This document shows, in pieces, positions 1-10,838 of a DNA stretch of 64,000 nucleotides (positions are counted from its first letter, which is position 1; each line of letters starts with the position of its first letter). This DNA is from Cytospora piceicola. Its lineage: Eukaryota; Ascomycota; Sordariomycetes; Diaporthales; Cytosporaceae. The translations under genes were made by a program, and so were the position numbers. The notes below the pieces were generated by a model. That model had not been told where the DNA came from. It saw nothing but the letters and a program-made list of their open reading frames with translations, and ran no database searches. Location: the NCBI GenBank assembly GCA_023375675.1, contig JALQBC010000018.1, positions 558,001 to 622,000 on the forward strand, in the 5' to 3' direction.

Positions 1-203
1 ATTAATGACACTAATCCTCGCCCGAATGCCATGGCCCTCGACGTTACGATGCGCCTGCCACCGACGAAAATCTCCGATAAGGCCTTGCACGTAGTATACA
101 TATGTCCATGGACGAGGTAGGGCTACTTATTGCTCCGGTCCCCCATGCTGACCTTCCCAAAGTGTTCGAGATGAAAGTGTAAGTCAACGCAAAGTCTTCA
201 AAG

Positions 204-2136
204 ATGTTCACCCAACATTTGCGCTCTCCTTTGGCAGTTCTGTCTCTGGCATTGTCAACCGCCGTTGGCACCACGGCTGCCAAGGACATTACCGCCACGG
301 ACAATACCACCACGGCCAACTCAAACCTGGTAACTTGGTGGCACGACAACGGCGAGATCAACTACCAGAGTCCAGTTCAAGAAGGGAACGTTCGAAAGTC
401 TCATGTTTACTCATCATGGGTCAAGTCAACAGCAGACTCGACAAACACCTAGTGAGTATAACAAGCCCCTGGAATTACTTTAGTTGGGACATATCAGACT
501 TATATGCCCAAATAGCTACAACTCATTTGTGTACGAGACCATTCCACGCAATGGACAGGGCCAGATAATCACGCCCGGAGACCCAAGCTCCTTGAGCACA
601 GACTACGATTCGATCACCATTGAAGCCGATGTGTGGATTACCATGGCCTGGACCGAGTTCCTCTATAGCTCCGATGTCTGGGTGAAGGTCTCCCGCTCGG
701 ATAACCAGCCAAACACAGCTGACAACGTGGTGATCCGCCCATCCAACCTCGAATTCACCGTCACGGATGACGGCGAGGGTAATGTGTACATCCTCGTGCC
801 TTACCGGAACCAAGGCTACAGGTTCTCAGTCGAGTTCCAGGACAACCTCTACAGCTACCACGACGGCTGCGACACCACCTCGTGTGATTTCATCCAGGAC
901 TGGCACCCGGAGGGACAATACTACGCGGAGCTCAAAGATGACACGCCCGTCATGAGCATCGAACCACACGACGCCCTGCTCATCTTCGCCAGCCCCTTCC
1001 CCGCCCCAGAGTACGTCCCCGACAAGGACTCCCCAAGCACCTACATCGTCCAGCCCGGGCGCGTGCCGGACCTGAGCTCCATCGCCAACACGAACGTCTA
1101 CTTCACGCCGGGGACGCACTGGATGACGGCCACGGACCACGCCGTGCTCTCGTCCTCGGTGGAGTGGGTGTACCTCGCGCCGGGGGCCTACGTCAAGGGC
1201 GCCATCCAGTTCACCACGCCGGCCAAGACCCTCAAGGCGACGGGCCACGGCGTGCTGTCGGGTGAGCAGTACGTGTACCAGGCCAACACGGCCGACAGCT
1301 ACAAGAACAACCAGTCCAACGAGGACTGCCTGCGCATGTGGAGCGGGTACAGCCAGAGCGGCGAGGAGCAGACGTTCGTGCTGACGGGGCTGACGACCAA
1401 CGCGCCACCGTTCAACAGCATCGACTTCAAGGGCGACCTCGACAGCATCGCCATCAACCAGTGGGACTACAAGCAGGTGGGCGCCTACTTCGGGCAGACG
1501 GACGGCACGACGCTGTACGCGGGGTCGCGCGTGAGGGACACCTTCTACCACTCCAACGACGACACCATCAAGACGTACGGCTCGGACGTGCAGGTGCGGG
1601 ACCTGGTCGTGTGGAAGGGCAAGACGGCCCCCACGGTCCAGTTCGGCTGGGCCAGCCGCAACGTCAGCGGCATCACGGTCGACGGCGTGGACGTCATCCA
1701 CATGAAGTACAACGCCAACTCGAGCCACCCGAGCATCATCGGCGCCAACCAGATCTACGAGTACGCCGAGACCGAGACGGACACGGCCGACCTGGCAAAC
1801 ACGGTGAGGGACATCTACTTCGGGAACATCAGGGCCGAGGGCATCGGTGGCAACTTGATGCGTATTGTGCCCCTTGCGAACTACCACAACATCACCATTG
1901 AGAACGTCAGCCTGGGCAACTTCAGCACTAGGAGCACTGGTATCTACAGGAGCGAGCTGCCCGAGTGGGGCGATGGTAATGGCAACAATGTCAGCCTGAC
2001 CGACTTCGTCATTAGGAACTTCTCCGTCGGTGGCCAACAGATCCTGCCCTCTCTGGATAATTCTGGACCGGAAGCATTAGGTGGACTCGACATTGCTCCG
2101 AGCTATCTGGAGTCGGGAGCTGTTGTCATTGAGTAA
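204..2136 (+). CDS. Secreted GH49 dextranase (endo-alpha-1,6-glucanase)
   Basis: Two exons, 204-451 and 516-2136, with a 64-bp GTGAGT..AATAG intron, give 622 residues. Residues 1 to about 26 look like a signal peptide (hydrophobic core LAVLSLALS, then an Ala-rich cleavage region). The mature N-terminus carries WWHDNGEIN and SPVQEGNVR, hallmarks of the GH49 N-terminal beta-sandwich. The right-handed beta-helix part has WVYLAPGAYVKGAI, ATGHGVLSGEQYVYQAN and NAPPFNSIDF. The GH49 catalytic aspartates are seen as D412 (GQTDG) and the D431-D432 pair (NDDTIK); the 19-residue spacing equals that of the Penicillium dextranase. By family the enzyme hydrolyses alpha-1,6 links in dextran outside the cell. 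Several N-x-S/T sites are present. The isopullulanase branch of GH49 is the main alternative. The start was chosen because it precedes the signal peptide. Confidence 0.93.
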
Positions 2137-3507
2137 AGCAGCTGGGAGTCTTTGGGTCTTCCAGATGACGCATTTGAGCAATTTCTTTCGCTACAGATGG
2201 ATGCCATGCATAGATTGAAATGTCGAGAGACTTGAATATAGATAAATTTTAATCAGAACGCCCGGCACTTGTACCGGAATGAAACATAATACATGTTCAC
2301 ATTCGAAGGAATAAATTACCGTGACGTATATCAGTCTACGCTGCTACACATATTTTCGTACTTTATTGTTTGAATCGTATCCGTAACTCATTCTTTTTGG
2401 TTTATCCATCAAACGGTGTTCGGATTCAACAGATGGTTCACTTCAACGATGTGGTGGGTTTCGATCCATTAGGGTCAAGGTAGTTCAGGGTGCTTGTTGA
2501 TACCGAACTCTGTATGATCTTTTTCCATGTTCCTGACTTTGCCACGAATTTGGCTCTTTACTGCATATTGTTCTTTTGTTTATATACTACTCTTTGCTGC
2601 TCACTGGGACAGAGCTTCAAATGCCATCAACACTACCCTATACCCTAGGGTACTTGTAAGATTTACCAGCTCTCCAAACAAGACTGGAGGTGCCTTTGTG
2701 TCTATTTCTTGGGGGGGGGGGGGTTGCCCTGTAAACAACCGATGTCCTGCTCCCAATAAAATATAACTCGAAGGCGAACGGTCAAGTCAATCTGGCAGAC
2801 ATGAGCTGGCCTTCCCACTTGAACTTGTATTCTTGTTTGTTCGCTTTAATACCTTGCCGTGATCCGTCATTTTTGCTTCTTCCAGCACGCCACTACCTTG
2901 AACACCATGTAGATAGCACTATCACACAAAGCCACAAAGCCACGTCGACATACATACATCACCAATCAAGAAGGAAAAGACCGCGTCATCGTCTCAATAT
3001 TTCAATTCCGGCCATCAGCAAGTATATACGCGCTCGCTTTCGGGAAGGTGGCTCCAACGTTGAGTCCGCAGAGGCAGGTAGCAAGACACCCTTACGTCCA
3101 TATGCCCGGTTTCCGGGTCCTTGGTCCGGGTGGTGGTGGCAAAGAGGCGAGCGAGTTGTCGTCACAGATGGCGGTTGATACATCGGAGAGAAGGGGGCTT
3201 GTGAGACACAACGGCACAACGGCATAACGACACAACGGAAGTGTTATCATGAGGATCATGCTTATCGGTCACGTCGACAGTCTCCAAGCCAGGCAGCCTG
3301 CTCAGAGGGGCCTTGCGCATCTCGGCCTCTCGCCCCCTCGCCCCTGCTAGTTTGGTGAAGATGGCGGACGTCTTGGTCCGCAACAAGGTTCGTCGTGCCA
3401 ATCCGTCACGAAAATTGTGATATGATGTTGCATACTTACTCCCATTAAGGCCTACAGACCATTCTCCCCCGTCCGACGTTGGGAAGCTGAAGACGCCACC
3501 CAGGCAA
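2137..3507. other. Intergenic region between convergent dextranase and FAN1 genes
   Basis: This 1.37 kb holds the 3' flanks of two genes that face each other. I see no supported gene; the open frames here are short, low in complexity and lack known motifs. A run of 13 G lies at 2711-2723. Short imperfect ACAACGGC-type direct repeats lie at about 3204-3240. Confidence 0.6.
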
Positions 3508-6144
3508 TCAATCCACTTCCCTAACCTCACCAGCAACAGCATTAACCAGGGCCACCCTCACCCCCGCCCCCGTCAAGACATGAATCCAAAGCCTCTGGGT
3601 ATCACTTAGTCGATCATTCGCCGACTTGACCTCGCCGAACATACACTCCCCTTCACCCTCCCCGTTCCCGTCCCCGTCCCCCTCCGGCCCCGTCCGCCAG
3701 AGCACAAGATCCGGCACCCCGCCCCCGCGCTGCCTGTACTCCTGCGCCATGACCCTGCAGACGGCCGCCAGCGCCTCGCCGGGGAAACACCCCGCGAGCT
3801 CGACGAGGTCCTCCAGCTCGTAGTCCCAGTTGAGCCCGACGACGCAGGTGCGGCGCTCCCGGTGCGCGGCGTCGACCTCGTGGATGATGTGCGGCGCCTC
3901 GCCGTTGGAGATGTCGGCGAGCCGGTGGTTGATCTCGGACGCCCGCGTCGGGTAGAAGGCGTCGGTGTGGAGGTCGAGCGGGCACGTCTGGTAGGCCGTC
4001 TGGAAGACGTTCGGGATGTACAGGAAGAATATGTCGTAGAAGAGGTATGCGAAGAGTGTCCGTAGTATCCCGCCTTCGGAGTGGTACCCCTTCCACCCCT
4101 GGCTGCGGTAGTGTGATAGGCACATGGCCTCAACGCTGCACTCGCCGCCGCCTTCAGCCTCGTCCACCCAGATCGTCTTGGTTGAGACGCCGCCACGCCT
4201 GCCGGCTGTGGGGTCGTTGCGGATGATTTGGGTCCCCGTTACGGTGTGCTCCTCAGGCTTGTGTAGCCGAAGGTGGCCAAAATCGTGCTGTAGGCGCTTG
4301 GGGATGCGCAGGCGTTTCTCGAGCTTGGTCAGGCGCTTTTGCAGGTCATAGTGGTACACGAGGTGGCAGTCTCTATCCATGAGTGCAGCTTCGCATGTGG
4401 CGGCCGCTGTGCGCCTCCAGTGCTTCTTTTGTTGCTCGGGGTCCTGAAATCTTGGGTCGGGCTTGACCTCCCACATGTAGTGCTCCTCGAGAAGGGCTTT
4501 GCGCTGGTACCATGATCCTCTACGGGCCATCTGGAATAGGAGCTGGTCGAGGAGCTCGGTGAGTAGGTTGTGTTCTGCCAGGTAGTTGTGGAGACGGCCG
4601 TGGACATAGGCTGCTTTGTGTGCAATCCTGGTGTAGGCGTGGGCGGCGTTGAAGCGTCGGAGGTATCCACCCTCGCCAAACTCGTAGACTTTCTCTTCTT
4701 TATGGCGCTCTTCCTCCAGGAGACTCCGCCAGTGGGCGGATAGACTGTCAAAGACTTCAAGAACGCGCCGGTAGCCGTCATCGCCTGGGGGCCCGTTGAA
4801 CTCGAGGATTTGGTCAACCTCAAACTCCAGTCTCATTGCTTGCTCGAACTCCAACAAGCTTCGCCGGTGGGGAAAGATGTTGGATGTCCTATCGACGATG
4901 TAATGCGGGAAGTTCCTTTTGGAGATTTTGGCAAGAATGATGGTTGTGAGAGACTTCTCAGTCCATTCCGTCGACCGATAAAAGACGAGGTGCACACGCT
5001 CGAACAGCTTGAAGACAGAGGGCGATATCCTGATACAGGATCCGGTTATGGCCAATATTTTCGCTAGAAAGTGCTGATTTCGATTTGAGTCCTGTTTGGG
5101 GTCTGGGTCAGGAGTTTCAATGCCATGGTCCTGGCCCTGTGAGTCCATAGAACCAGTGGTACTCTCCCTCCGCAAGCCGACAGATACGAGCCCACTCTGC
5201 TGCGAGCTCATACGCAATAACCTCTTCAAGATATCACCCTTGTTCTTGCCCTGGACCTTCGCCTCTTTGGCAAGAACCTTCAACTCATCCAGGCTCAACA
5301 GCGAAGCGGCCTGGTGGACCGAGGTGATGTGCTCCTCCGAGGAGTCGGCGAATGTAATCGAGTCACCCAGGGACCAGTCTTGCAAAGCAACTCCGGCGAC
5401 ATCTCCATCGCCGCTAGGCTGTTCGTCCGTCTCGTCCTTGGGCAGCTCACGAGTCCGCTGCAATGTCTCAATCGCAGCATCGAGATCCGATATATCACTA
5501 TGGTATCCCAACCGGTCCCGTCGGTGCCAGGCGGCAGCCTTCCGCAAGAAGAGACGGACATACAAGTACTGTGCTTCATAGTCCAGACTGCGCCATTGCT
5601 CAAAGACAGCTATCTCTTTCTCGTCAAAGAGATGGGATTCGTCTTCAAGAACGGTGTCTAGGGCAAGGTTGAAGGCATCCACATAGATGGAACTTCTGCC
5701 CCTCACCCATGTCCTGTTGTCTTGATCCGAGCTTGAAGGGGCATCTTTTACCTCTTCGCTCAACTGTGACGCTCGCATCTCCTCATACTCGTCGATCGCA
5801 TCCTGATCCGTCTTCACTGGAGGCAAGGCACTTTCGATGGCGGTGTCATGGTGGTGGATGGGCAAATCGTGGTCATCCTCATCATCATCCTCTGAATCCG
5901 GCACGACCTCACGTCTTCGTCGCGGCGCCACCTTGACTGGCCGCATTGCCGGCTTTTCTGCCTCGTCAGACGATGTCTCCGGGGACGTTCCATCGCCTTC
6001 TTCATAAATACTGTCATCGTCTCTAGAATTGTCCACCTTTAGCCTCTTTGAAGGTCGTGCTGATCTCCGGTCGTTTGAGATGTCAGCCAGGGGTGCTCGC
6101 GGCTTCGACGTTGACGAGGCCGTCCTGCGCACGAAGGCGTCCAT
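3508..6144 (-). CDS. FAN1: FAN1-type structure-specific nuclease (VRR-NUC domain)
   Basis: A single exon of 878 residues. The FAN1 family are 5' flap endonucleases and 5'-3' exonucleases that act in interstrand crosslink repair in the nucleus. The N-terminal 150 or so residues are charged and disordered (acidic runs, RPSKRLKV as a likely nuclear localisation signal). A SAP-like helix pair is seen near LSLDELKVLAKEAK. The middle part is the helical TPR-like region. The C-terminal VRR-NUC domain shows HSEGG (E690), GVPDLVLW (D812) and GEVK (E838, K840), followed by NDRLSDTQRLW. I see no N-terminal UBZ4 zinc finger, as is usual for fungal members. An acidic Gly-rich insert (about residues 819-833) separates the PD and ExK motifs. 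It is divergent with the SDC1 gene, sharing a 556-bp spacer. Confidence 0.93.
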   Translation of the reverse strand: MDAFVRRTASSTSKPRAPLADISNDRRSARPSKRLKVDNSRDDDSIYEEGDGTSPETSSDEAEKPAMRPVKVAPRRRREVVPDSEDDDEDDHDLPIHHHDTAIESALPPVKTDQDAIDEYEEMRASQLSEEVKDAPSSSDQDNRTWVRGRSSIYVDAFNLALDTVLEDESHLFDEKEIAVFEQWRSLDYEAQYLYVRLFLRKAAAWHRRDRLGYHSDISDLDAAIETLQRTRELPKDETDEQPSGDGDVAGVALQDWSLGDSITFADSSEEHITSVHQAASLLSLDELKVLAKEAKVQGKNKGDILKRLLRMSSQQSGLVSVGLRRESTTGSMDSQGQDHGIETPDPDPKQDSNRNQHFLAKILAITGSCIRISPSVFKLFERVHLVFYRSTEWTEKSLTTIILAKISKRNFPHYIVDRTSNIFPHRRSLLEFEQAMRLEFEVDQILEFNGPPGDDGYRRVLEVFDSLSAHWRSLLEEERHKEEKVYEFGEGGYLRRFNAAHAYTRIAHKAAYVHGRLHNYLAEHNLLTELLDQLLFQMARRGSWYQRKALLEEHYMWEVKPDPRFQDPEQQKKHWRRTAAATCEAALMDRDCHLVYHYDLQKRLTKLEKRLRIPKRLQHDFGHLRLHKPEEHTVTGTQIIRNDPTAGRRGGVSTKTIWVDEAEGGGECSVEAMCLSHYRSQGWKGYHSEGGILRTLFAYLFYDIFFLYIPNVFQTAYQTCPLDLHTDAFYPTRASEINHRLADISNGEAPHIIHEVDAAHRERRTCVVGLNWDYELEDLVELAGCFPGEALAAVCRVMAQEYRQRGGGVPDLVLWRTGPEGDGDGNGEGEGECMFGEVKSANDRLSDTQRLWIHVLTGAGVRVALVNAVAGEVREVD

Positions 6145-6700
6145 TGTGCAAGTTCAAAGGCCTCTTCATTGAGGTAGTAAACTGTCTCGATACGAGGGAA
6201 GTCGCATTTTTCATGGACCAGCCCGTCAACCAAGTTCCTAAGTTCACCCCAAACTAAGTTTGAGCTGACAAAGAAAAGAGTTGACGACAAGGCTCGCTCT
6301 TGGTTTGCTTTGGTTGGTTGATGTCATGTTCAGCCCGACTGTCCGGTCGCGTTTGTTCACTTAGTGTGATTAGCGCGTCGAGGGCCTGGATGAGCAGTGG
6401 AGCCCCCATTAACACCCCTGCTACATAAGTACCTAGGTACTGTGTACTACCATAGTAAGTAACAGCAGCTGTGGCTGCCGGCCGATGTCAAGAGAAGCCT
6501 GCCGGGAGACGAGTCCGCTGAACCTCGACACTTCGCATGTGCAAGCCATCTTTCGAGATCGTCTTCTCTCCTTCTACTTGTACCCGTGTATCATCAACCA
6601 CCAAGATCTCTCCAAGTTCTCTGCCCATACATGATTTCTTTGTGGCTTTGTATGAGACATTAGAACTCATATACTGTTTCATTGTATTCCTGCCCTCGAT
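6145..6700. promoter_or_regulatory. Shared divergent promoter region of FAN1 and SDC1 genes
   Basis: A 556-bp spacer between two divergent starts must hold both promoters. A perfect 14-bp palindrome, AGTACCTAGGTACT, sits at 6428-6441. No gene is seen. That the region is bidirectional is inferred from layout only. Confidence 0.45.
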
Positions 6701-7754
6701 ATGTCTGAATCAACACCCATCTTCGACCCTCTGGTTCTCCCAGATAGTTCCGCCGCCGCCGCGCAATCTGAAGGAATCGCGTCTGTCGCAAGCACGCAGA
6801 ATGGCGACAATGGCATCAATGGACAAGATGTTACTATGGGAGGCCACGAAGAGGTTGGCCTTAAAACTGTGAAGCCTGATAGCTCAATTGTGAGTGGTCC
6901 TATATGCCTGATCCCCCTCCTCCCTCCTCCCATGTTGCTGCGATCCAACCACCTATCGTGGGCACCTCAAAGACCCAAGGCCATCACGATTCCTGGAGCT
7001 CTTCTTCCCAATTGTGCAAGCCGCATAGCAACCTCTCGCATCTGGGCAAACCCATCTCAGCAAGCAACCAGAGCAACACACAAACTTCTTCCTCCTCCCC
7101 ATCTCTCGTAACACCTACCACCTCCCAACCATAAACAAGATGGCAACTTTTTCTTCCCGCGGGGTGGCCATCAGGGTCAAGGAGCCCAGGAAGCCCACCG
7201 TCTCCATAGATTCCTCCAACCATGGCTTCGTCACCATCACAGTCGATCCTAACCGCCTCGCGCAGCTCAACAACAACCCCTCGGGGACCCCCACCCCCAC
7301 CGCCGCCACCAGCATGGTCGGCCGGTCCTTCGTCTCCGACGCCGCCACCGCTGGCAACTCGCGCGCCGCCTCGGCCGACCGCACCGGCGATAGAGTCGCC
7401 ATGCCCACCGTGGCCGCCGCCCACGGCACGCCCACGCGCCAGTACCTCAACTCCAGTGTGACCTACCACTTGCTGGAGGGCATGAAGTTCATTGCGCAGG
7501 AGCAGTACGTTACAATGCAAACACATGCACACACACACACGCGCGCATACATTTCACGTGTGAAAGATTTTGATCAGACTCGAGAAATACTGACAGAATA
7601 TGGGTTCTCTCACAACAGGCCTGCCAATCCCCTCCGTGTCTTGGGCGAGTTCCTGCTCGAGCGCAGCAAGGAATACGAGGGAGCCACCAACGGCACCAAC
7701 GGCGAGGCTGCTGGTGATGAGTCGAAGGAGACCGACAAGAATGGCGACGAGTAG
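6701..7754 (+). CDS. SDC1: Dpy-30/Sdc1 subunit of the COMPASS H3K4 methyltransferase
   Basis: Three exons, 6701-6889, 7140-7504 and 7619-7754, give 229 residues. The Dpy-30 motif spans about residues 164-200 (RQYLNSSVTYHLLEGMKFIA, then ANPLRVLGEFLLERSKE after the second intron). It forms the helical dimer that binds the Ash2/Bre2 subunit in Set1/COMPASS, which methylates histone H3 lysine 4. The N-terminal half is low-complexity and rich in Ala, Ser and Thr, longer than in yeast Sdc1. Intron 1 (6890-7139, GTGAGT..AAG) is phase 0 and exon 2 begins with ATG, so translation could instead start at 7140. Intron 2 (7505-7618, GTACGT..CAG) is 114 bp and lacks in-frame stops. The C-terminus is acidic and Asn/Gly-rich. 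Confidence 0.88.
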
Positions 7755-8592
7755 TTGACCCGCGACTCTCGAGACTGGGATCCCTCCGTTGTCAACCGGA
7801 CAGTGGTTCTGCATGGCTTGTTTCTTTGCCCGCAGCTTGTGCATCTGCTTTGGGTACGTCGATCAACCATCCGCGATAGTCACACGCAGTCAACTGACAG
7901 CGAGTCCAAACAGGTGCCACCGCTCGGCTTTGCGCTTGGGATCGATGACCGCAGGTACGACTTGGCGACTGACTTCACTATGGACTTGGGTATGAGAGAC
8001 TGCAGGCCCCTCTGCAGACCTCCATGTCTTTCCTCCTGGTACGGAAAACGGAATGGCAAAGGGCAAATGTAATAGTTGATCAGTAGATCACGGTTCATTG
8101 ATGGTTCATTATGGGTGTATGGCGTTTTAGGGTCTGGCTCGACTAGTTATTTACTAGAGGGAGACGGAATCAAGATACCCTTTTCTCATTGACACAAAGT
8201 TCTCTTGCTGCACGTACGCGGCCGATGTCTTCAAATTGTGTAGGCAAAGTATTTCTTGCTGCTTTGGTTTTCTCCAGTGATACTGGACGTATGGTGTTGG
8301 TGGTGAAGGTGGTGAAGGCATATCTGAATTTCTTCATCTACCCTCCATCCGGGGGAGACGATAACATCCTCCCCAGCCGAATTCTGCCAGTAGGCAGTCC
8401 GAGACAATCCCAGAAAGCTACCTTCCAACCGGACCCCCTCCCTAACTCCATACCGGACCGTAATCATCGCAGAGGTAAATAACCAGCCAATAATACTTTT
8501 TTCTCCTTTCATGCCGACCTTCCTGGCAACCCTACCACAACGCTTCCCGTCATCATCATTATCAATCCAATCACAGACAGACAACAATTCGC
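7755..8592. other. Intergenic region between convergent SDC1 and RPS13 genes
   Basis: These 838 bp contain the 3' untranslated flanks of two convergent genes. I find no coding region or structured RNA I can support. Confidence 0.6.
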
Positions 8593-9458
8593 TTAGGCGA
8601 CGATGGTGGAGGCGGTGGCGGACTCGTAGCGCCAGGTGGGGGGCAGGACACCGACGGTCTTGTAGTAACGGGCCAGACGGTGGATACGGGACTCGATCAG
8701 AATCAGGCGGAACTTGGAGTCCTTGTCCTTGCGGTTGCGCTCGAGGTGCTTGCGGACAGCGACGGCCTAAAGTACTATCGTCAACACCAACACACGCAAG
8801 AGAGGGGAGGGGGCCGGGTTCTGGGAGGGGGATTGCAAGGGAGACGCACCTTCTTGATCAACATGTACAGATCCTCAGGGATGTCAGGGGCGAGGCCTAT
8901 TGATCAAAATCACTCCGTCAGCACATGACCGAACAGAGGCATATATGTGGGTGTTGTGTGCGTTTGTTTGCCCGCTTCACGAACCCGGAGTCGTGCTCAG
9001 CAATCGAGCTCCGGGTCGTGTCTGCCTCGCAGAGGGCGCATCACATGCACCAATTACAAACAACCGTAGTTGCCGTATTTGGGGATAGTTCGTGTTCTTC
9101 GTCTTTATCGATCGAGATTTTCAAATGGGGTGTACCGTACCGCTGGACTTGAGGATTCGCAGAATCTTGTTACCTGAATTCATACAATCAATGGTCAGCA
9201 AAACGGTCCCTCTTCAACTTCATCTTTCCCCTCAACCAGGAATAGATAGAACATACCGGTCACAACCTTGACCTGGGCAACTCCGTGGGAGTCACGCAGG
9301 ATGACACCGATCTGGGAAGGGGTGGCACCCTTCTTGGCCAGCTTGCAGATCTGGTCAACGACCTGCTCGGGGGTGGTCTTGAGCCACGAGGGGGGGCTGC
9401 GGCTGTAGGGGATAGCCGAGGCTGATATTCCCTTTCCGTTGGAGTGAAGACGACCCAT
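8593..9458 (-). CDS. RPS13: 40S ribosomal protein S13 (uS15)
   Basis: Four exons on the minus strand, 9257-9458, 9141-9173, 8850-8896 and 8593-8766, join in frame to 151 residues, the usual length of eukaryotic S13. The protein starts [20 protein letters not shown], carries the highly conserved [20 protein letters not shown] and [20 protein letters not shown], and ends [14 protein letters not shown]. It belongs to the small ribosomal subunit and binds 18S rRNA. Introns are 83, 244 and 83 bp with GTATGT, GTACGG and GTGCGT donors; the phases fit (ACC-G|GT, AGC-G|GC). The middle intron is unusually long and contains a strong hairpin. The leader just before the ATG is rich in CCACCAAAA-type runs. 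It is followed in the same direction upstream by U2AF. Confidence 0.97.
8983..9016. other. Perfect hairpin inside the long RPS13 intron
   Basis: ACCCGGAG (8983-8990) and CTCCGGGT (9009-9016) form a perfect 8-bp GC-rich stem with an 18-nt loop. An inner TCG/CGA pair could lengthen it across one bulged base. It lies in the 244-bp second intron of RPS13. Ribosomal protein introns sometimes host small nucleolar RNAs, but I see no convincing C/D or H/ACA boxes. Confidence 0.4.
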
Positions 9459-10838
9459 CTTGACGGTTGTTTTGGTGGTTTTGGTGGATGTGATTGACGA
9501 GGAAGACGGTCGGTGGAAAGGGAACGGTTGTCGATGTCGGGAAGGCTCGATTTCAAGGCGTGAACGGGCTGATGCGAAATTTTGGCGGGAGGGTCGATTT
9601 TGCGTGGGCCTACGCACGGGCCCCCATACTCCAGATTTGCGGTGCTGGCTCGGCGAAACTGTCGGGCCGTCGGTGTGGAGACTTGATTCTGCCGGAGCTT
9701 CTTCCTTGCGGGCCCAAAGACTTCAAAGCAAAACTTTTGTCGGAACTCAACTTTGATAGAGTCCGTCCTCCTTTCACAATGGGCATGAACATTCAGGATT
9801 GAATATTCAGACACCGTTTTCCCATTTACACTAACCGGTAAGCCAAGAAACAATCTCATTCTCATCCCCTCTCTCACATTCTCCCCCAACGTGCTACTAT
9901 GATGATCATCAACCTTCTTAATTGAAAAACTATATTCTGGTACCTCTTATGTTAGGCCTTCCCTTCGGGGAACCCGATGAATGGAATGGACTTCTGACAG
10001 CACTTCCTCACAACACTTTGTCAAATATGAGAAACGCTGTGGGACCAAAGCGCTAATATAATATACAGACTTTCATTTTCATAGTGCATATCAACACGAG
10101 AGAGGCAGGTCGAAAAGAGTACAATACCTGGCATTGGGGGTGGACAGGACCGGGAGCTGGAGTGTGTGCCTCGGCGCGCATCCTCTTCCCGTAGCAGTAG
10201 ATTACTTGAATATGAACCTCTTATCCAACTCACTCACCTAAACTTGACCGTGACATCAGAGAACCTCGTAAGAGGTGGAAGCTGCACGATCATCAATGAA
10301 AAATACTGGTCGATGATTGTCTCTGGTGAGGTATGCCTGCTCTCTCGGGAATCACGAAGGATTCAACCCGGTGGTTTTCTCTTGTGTCTGTTTTCTTCCC
10401 CTTTCTATCCGCATACTTCGTGTTCTTTTTGCTGTGTAAACATTGTTCAAGTGGTAGCATCAGGGCCGTTCCTAGGAGGAAGTTCGTTCGACACGCACGA
10501 TTCCAAGTGAATGAGCAGACCCTGGACTCATTGTGATGTAAATTTGTATCAGAACCAATTCGCATGTGGCCAGCTGAGCTGTCTGTCTACTGTACAGGGG
10601 CTTGCCGCAACATCCTCACGCCCGGGCGAGCATGATTACTTCAACCGCTCCTCTTTCCCCTCCTGACCGATGCTCGCCGTCCTGGCCAATCTCCCGCTAA
10701 ACCATCATCTGTCGTTCGCTATCGAGGTGAACCGCCTTTGTCGCACCCATAGATCCACCCTACCGGCTCTCCATCCTCTCAGCCGACTCTTTGCCAATAT
10801 ATCACGGACAGAATCCACTCTCCAAATTGACACCCCGA
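9459..10838. other. Intergenic: RPS13 upstream region and U2AF 3' flank
   Basis: This 1.38 kb separates the RPS13 start (9458) from the U2AF stop (10839), both on the minus strand. It should hold the U2AF terminator and the RPS13 promoter. Open frames here show no known motif, and the 209-aa minus frame reaching into RPS13 is out of register with it. I see no gene. Confidence 0.55.

Noticed and set aside
826..2037. 403-aa open frame opposite the dextranase
   Set aside because: It is antisense to a well-supported GH49 gene, is made of Val/Asp/Arg/Gly-rich sequence typical of a GC-rich shadow frame, and has no known motif.
2801..3178. 125-aa plus frame 3' of the dextranase
   Set aside because: It has no recognisable domain, is of low quality in composition, and lies between convergent 3' ends.
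8897..9140. Box C/D snoRNA (U14-like) in the RPS13 intron
   Set aside because: A GTGATGC and a CTGA are present near a GTGC/GCAC stem, but the C box is imperfect, the span of about 57 nt is short, and no guide region is evident.
9260..9889. 209-aa minus frame overlapping RPS13
   Set aside because: It overlaps RPS13 exon 1 in another frame and its sequence is low-complexity; RPS13 is certain.
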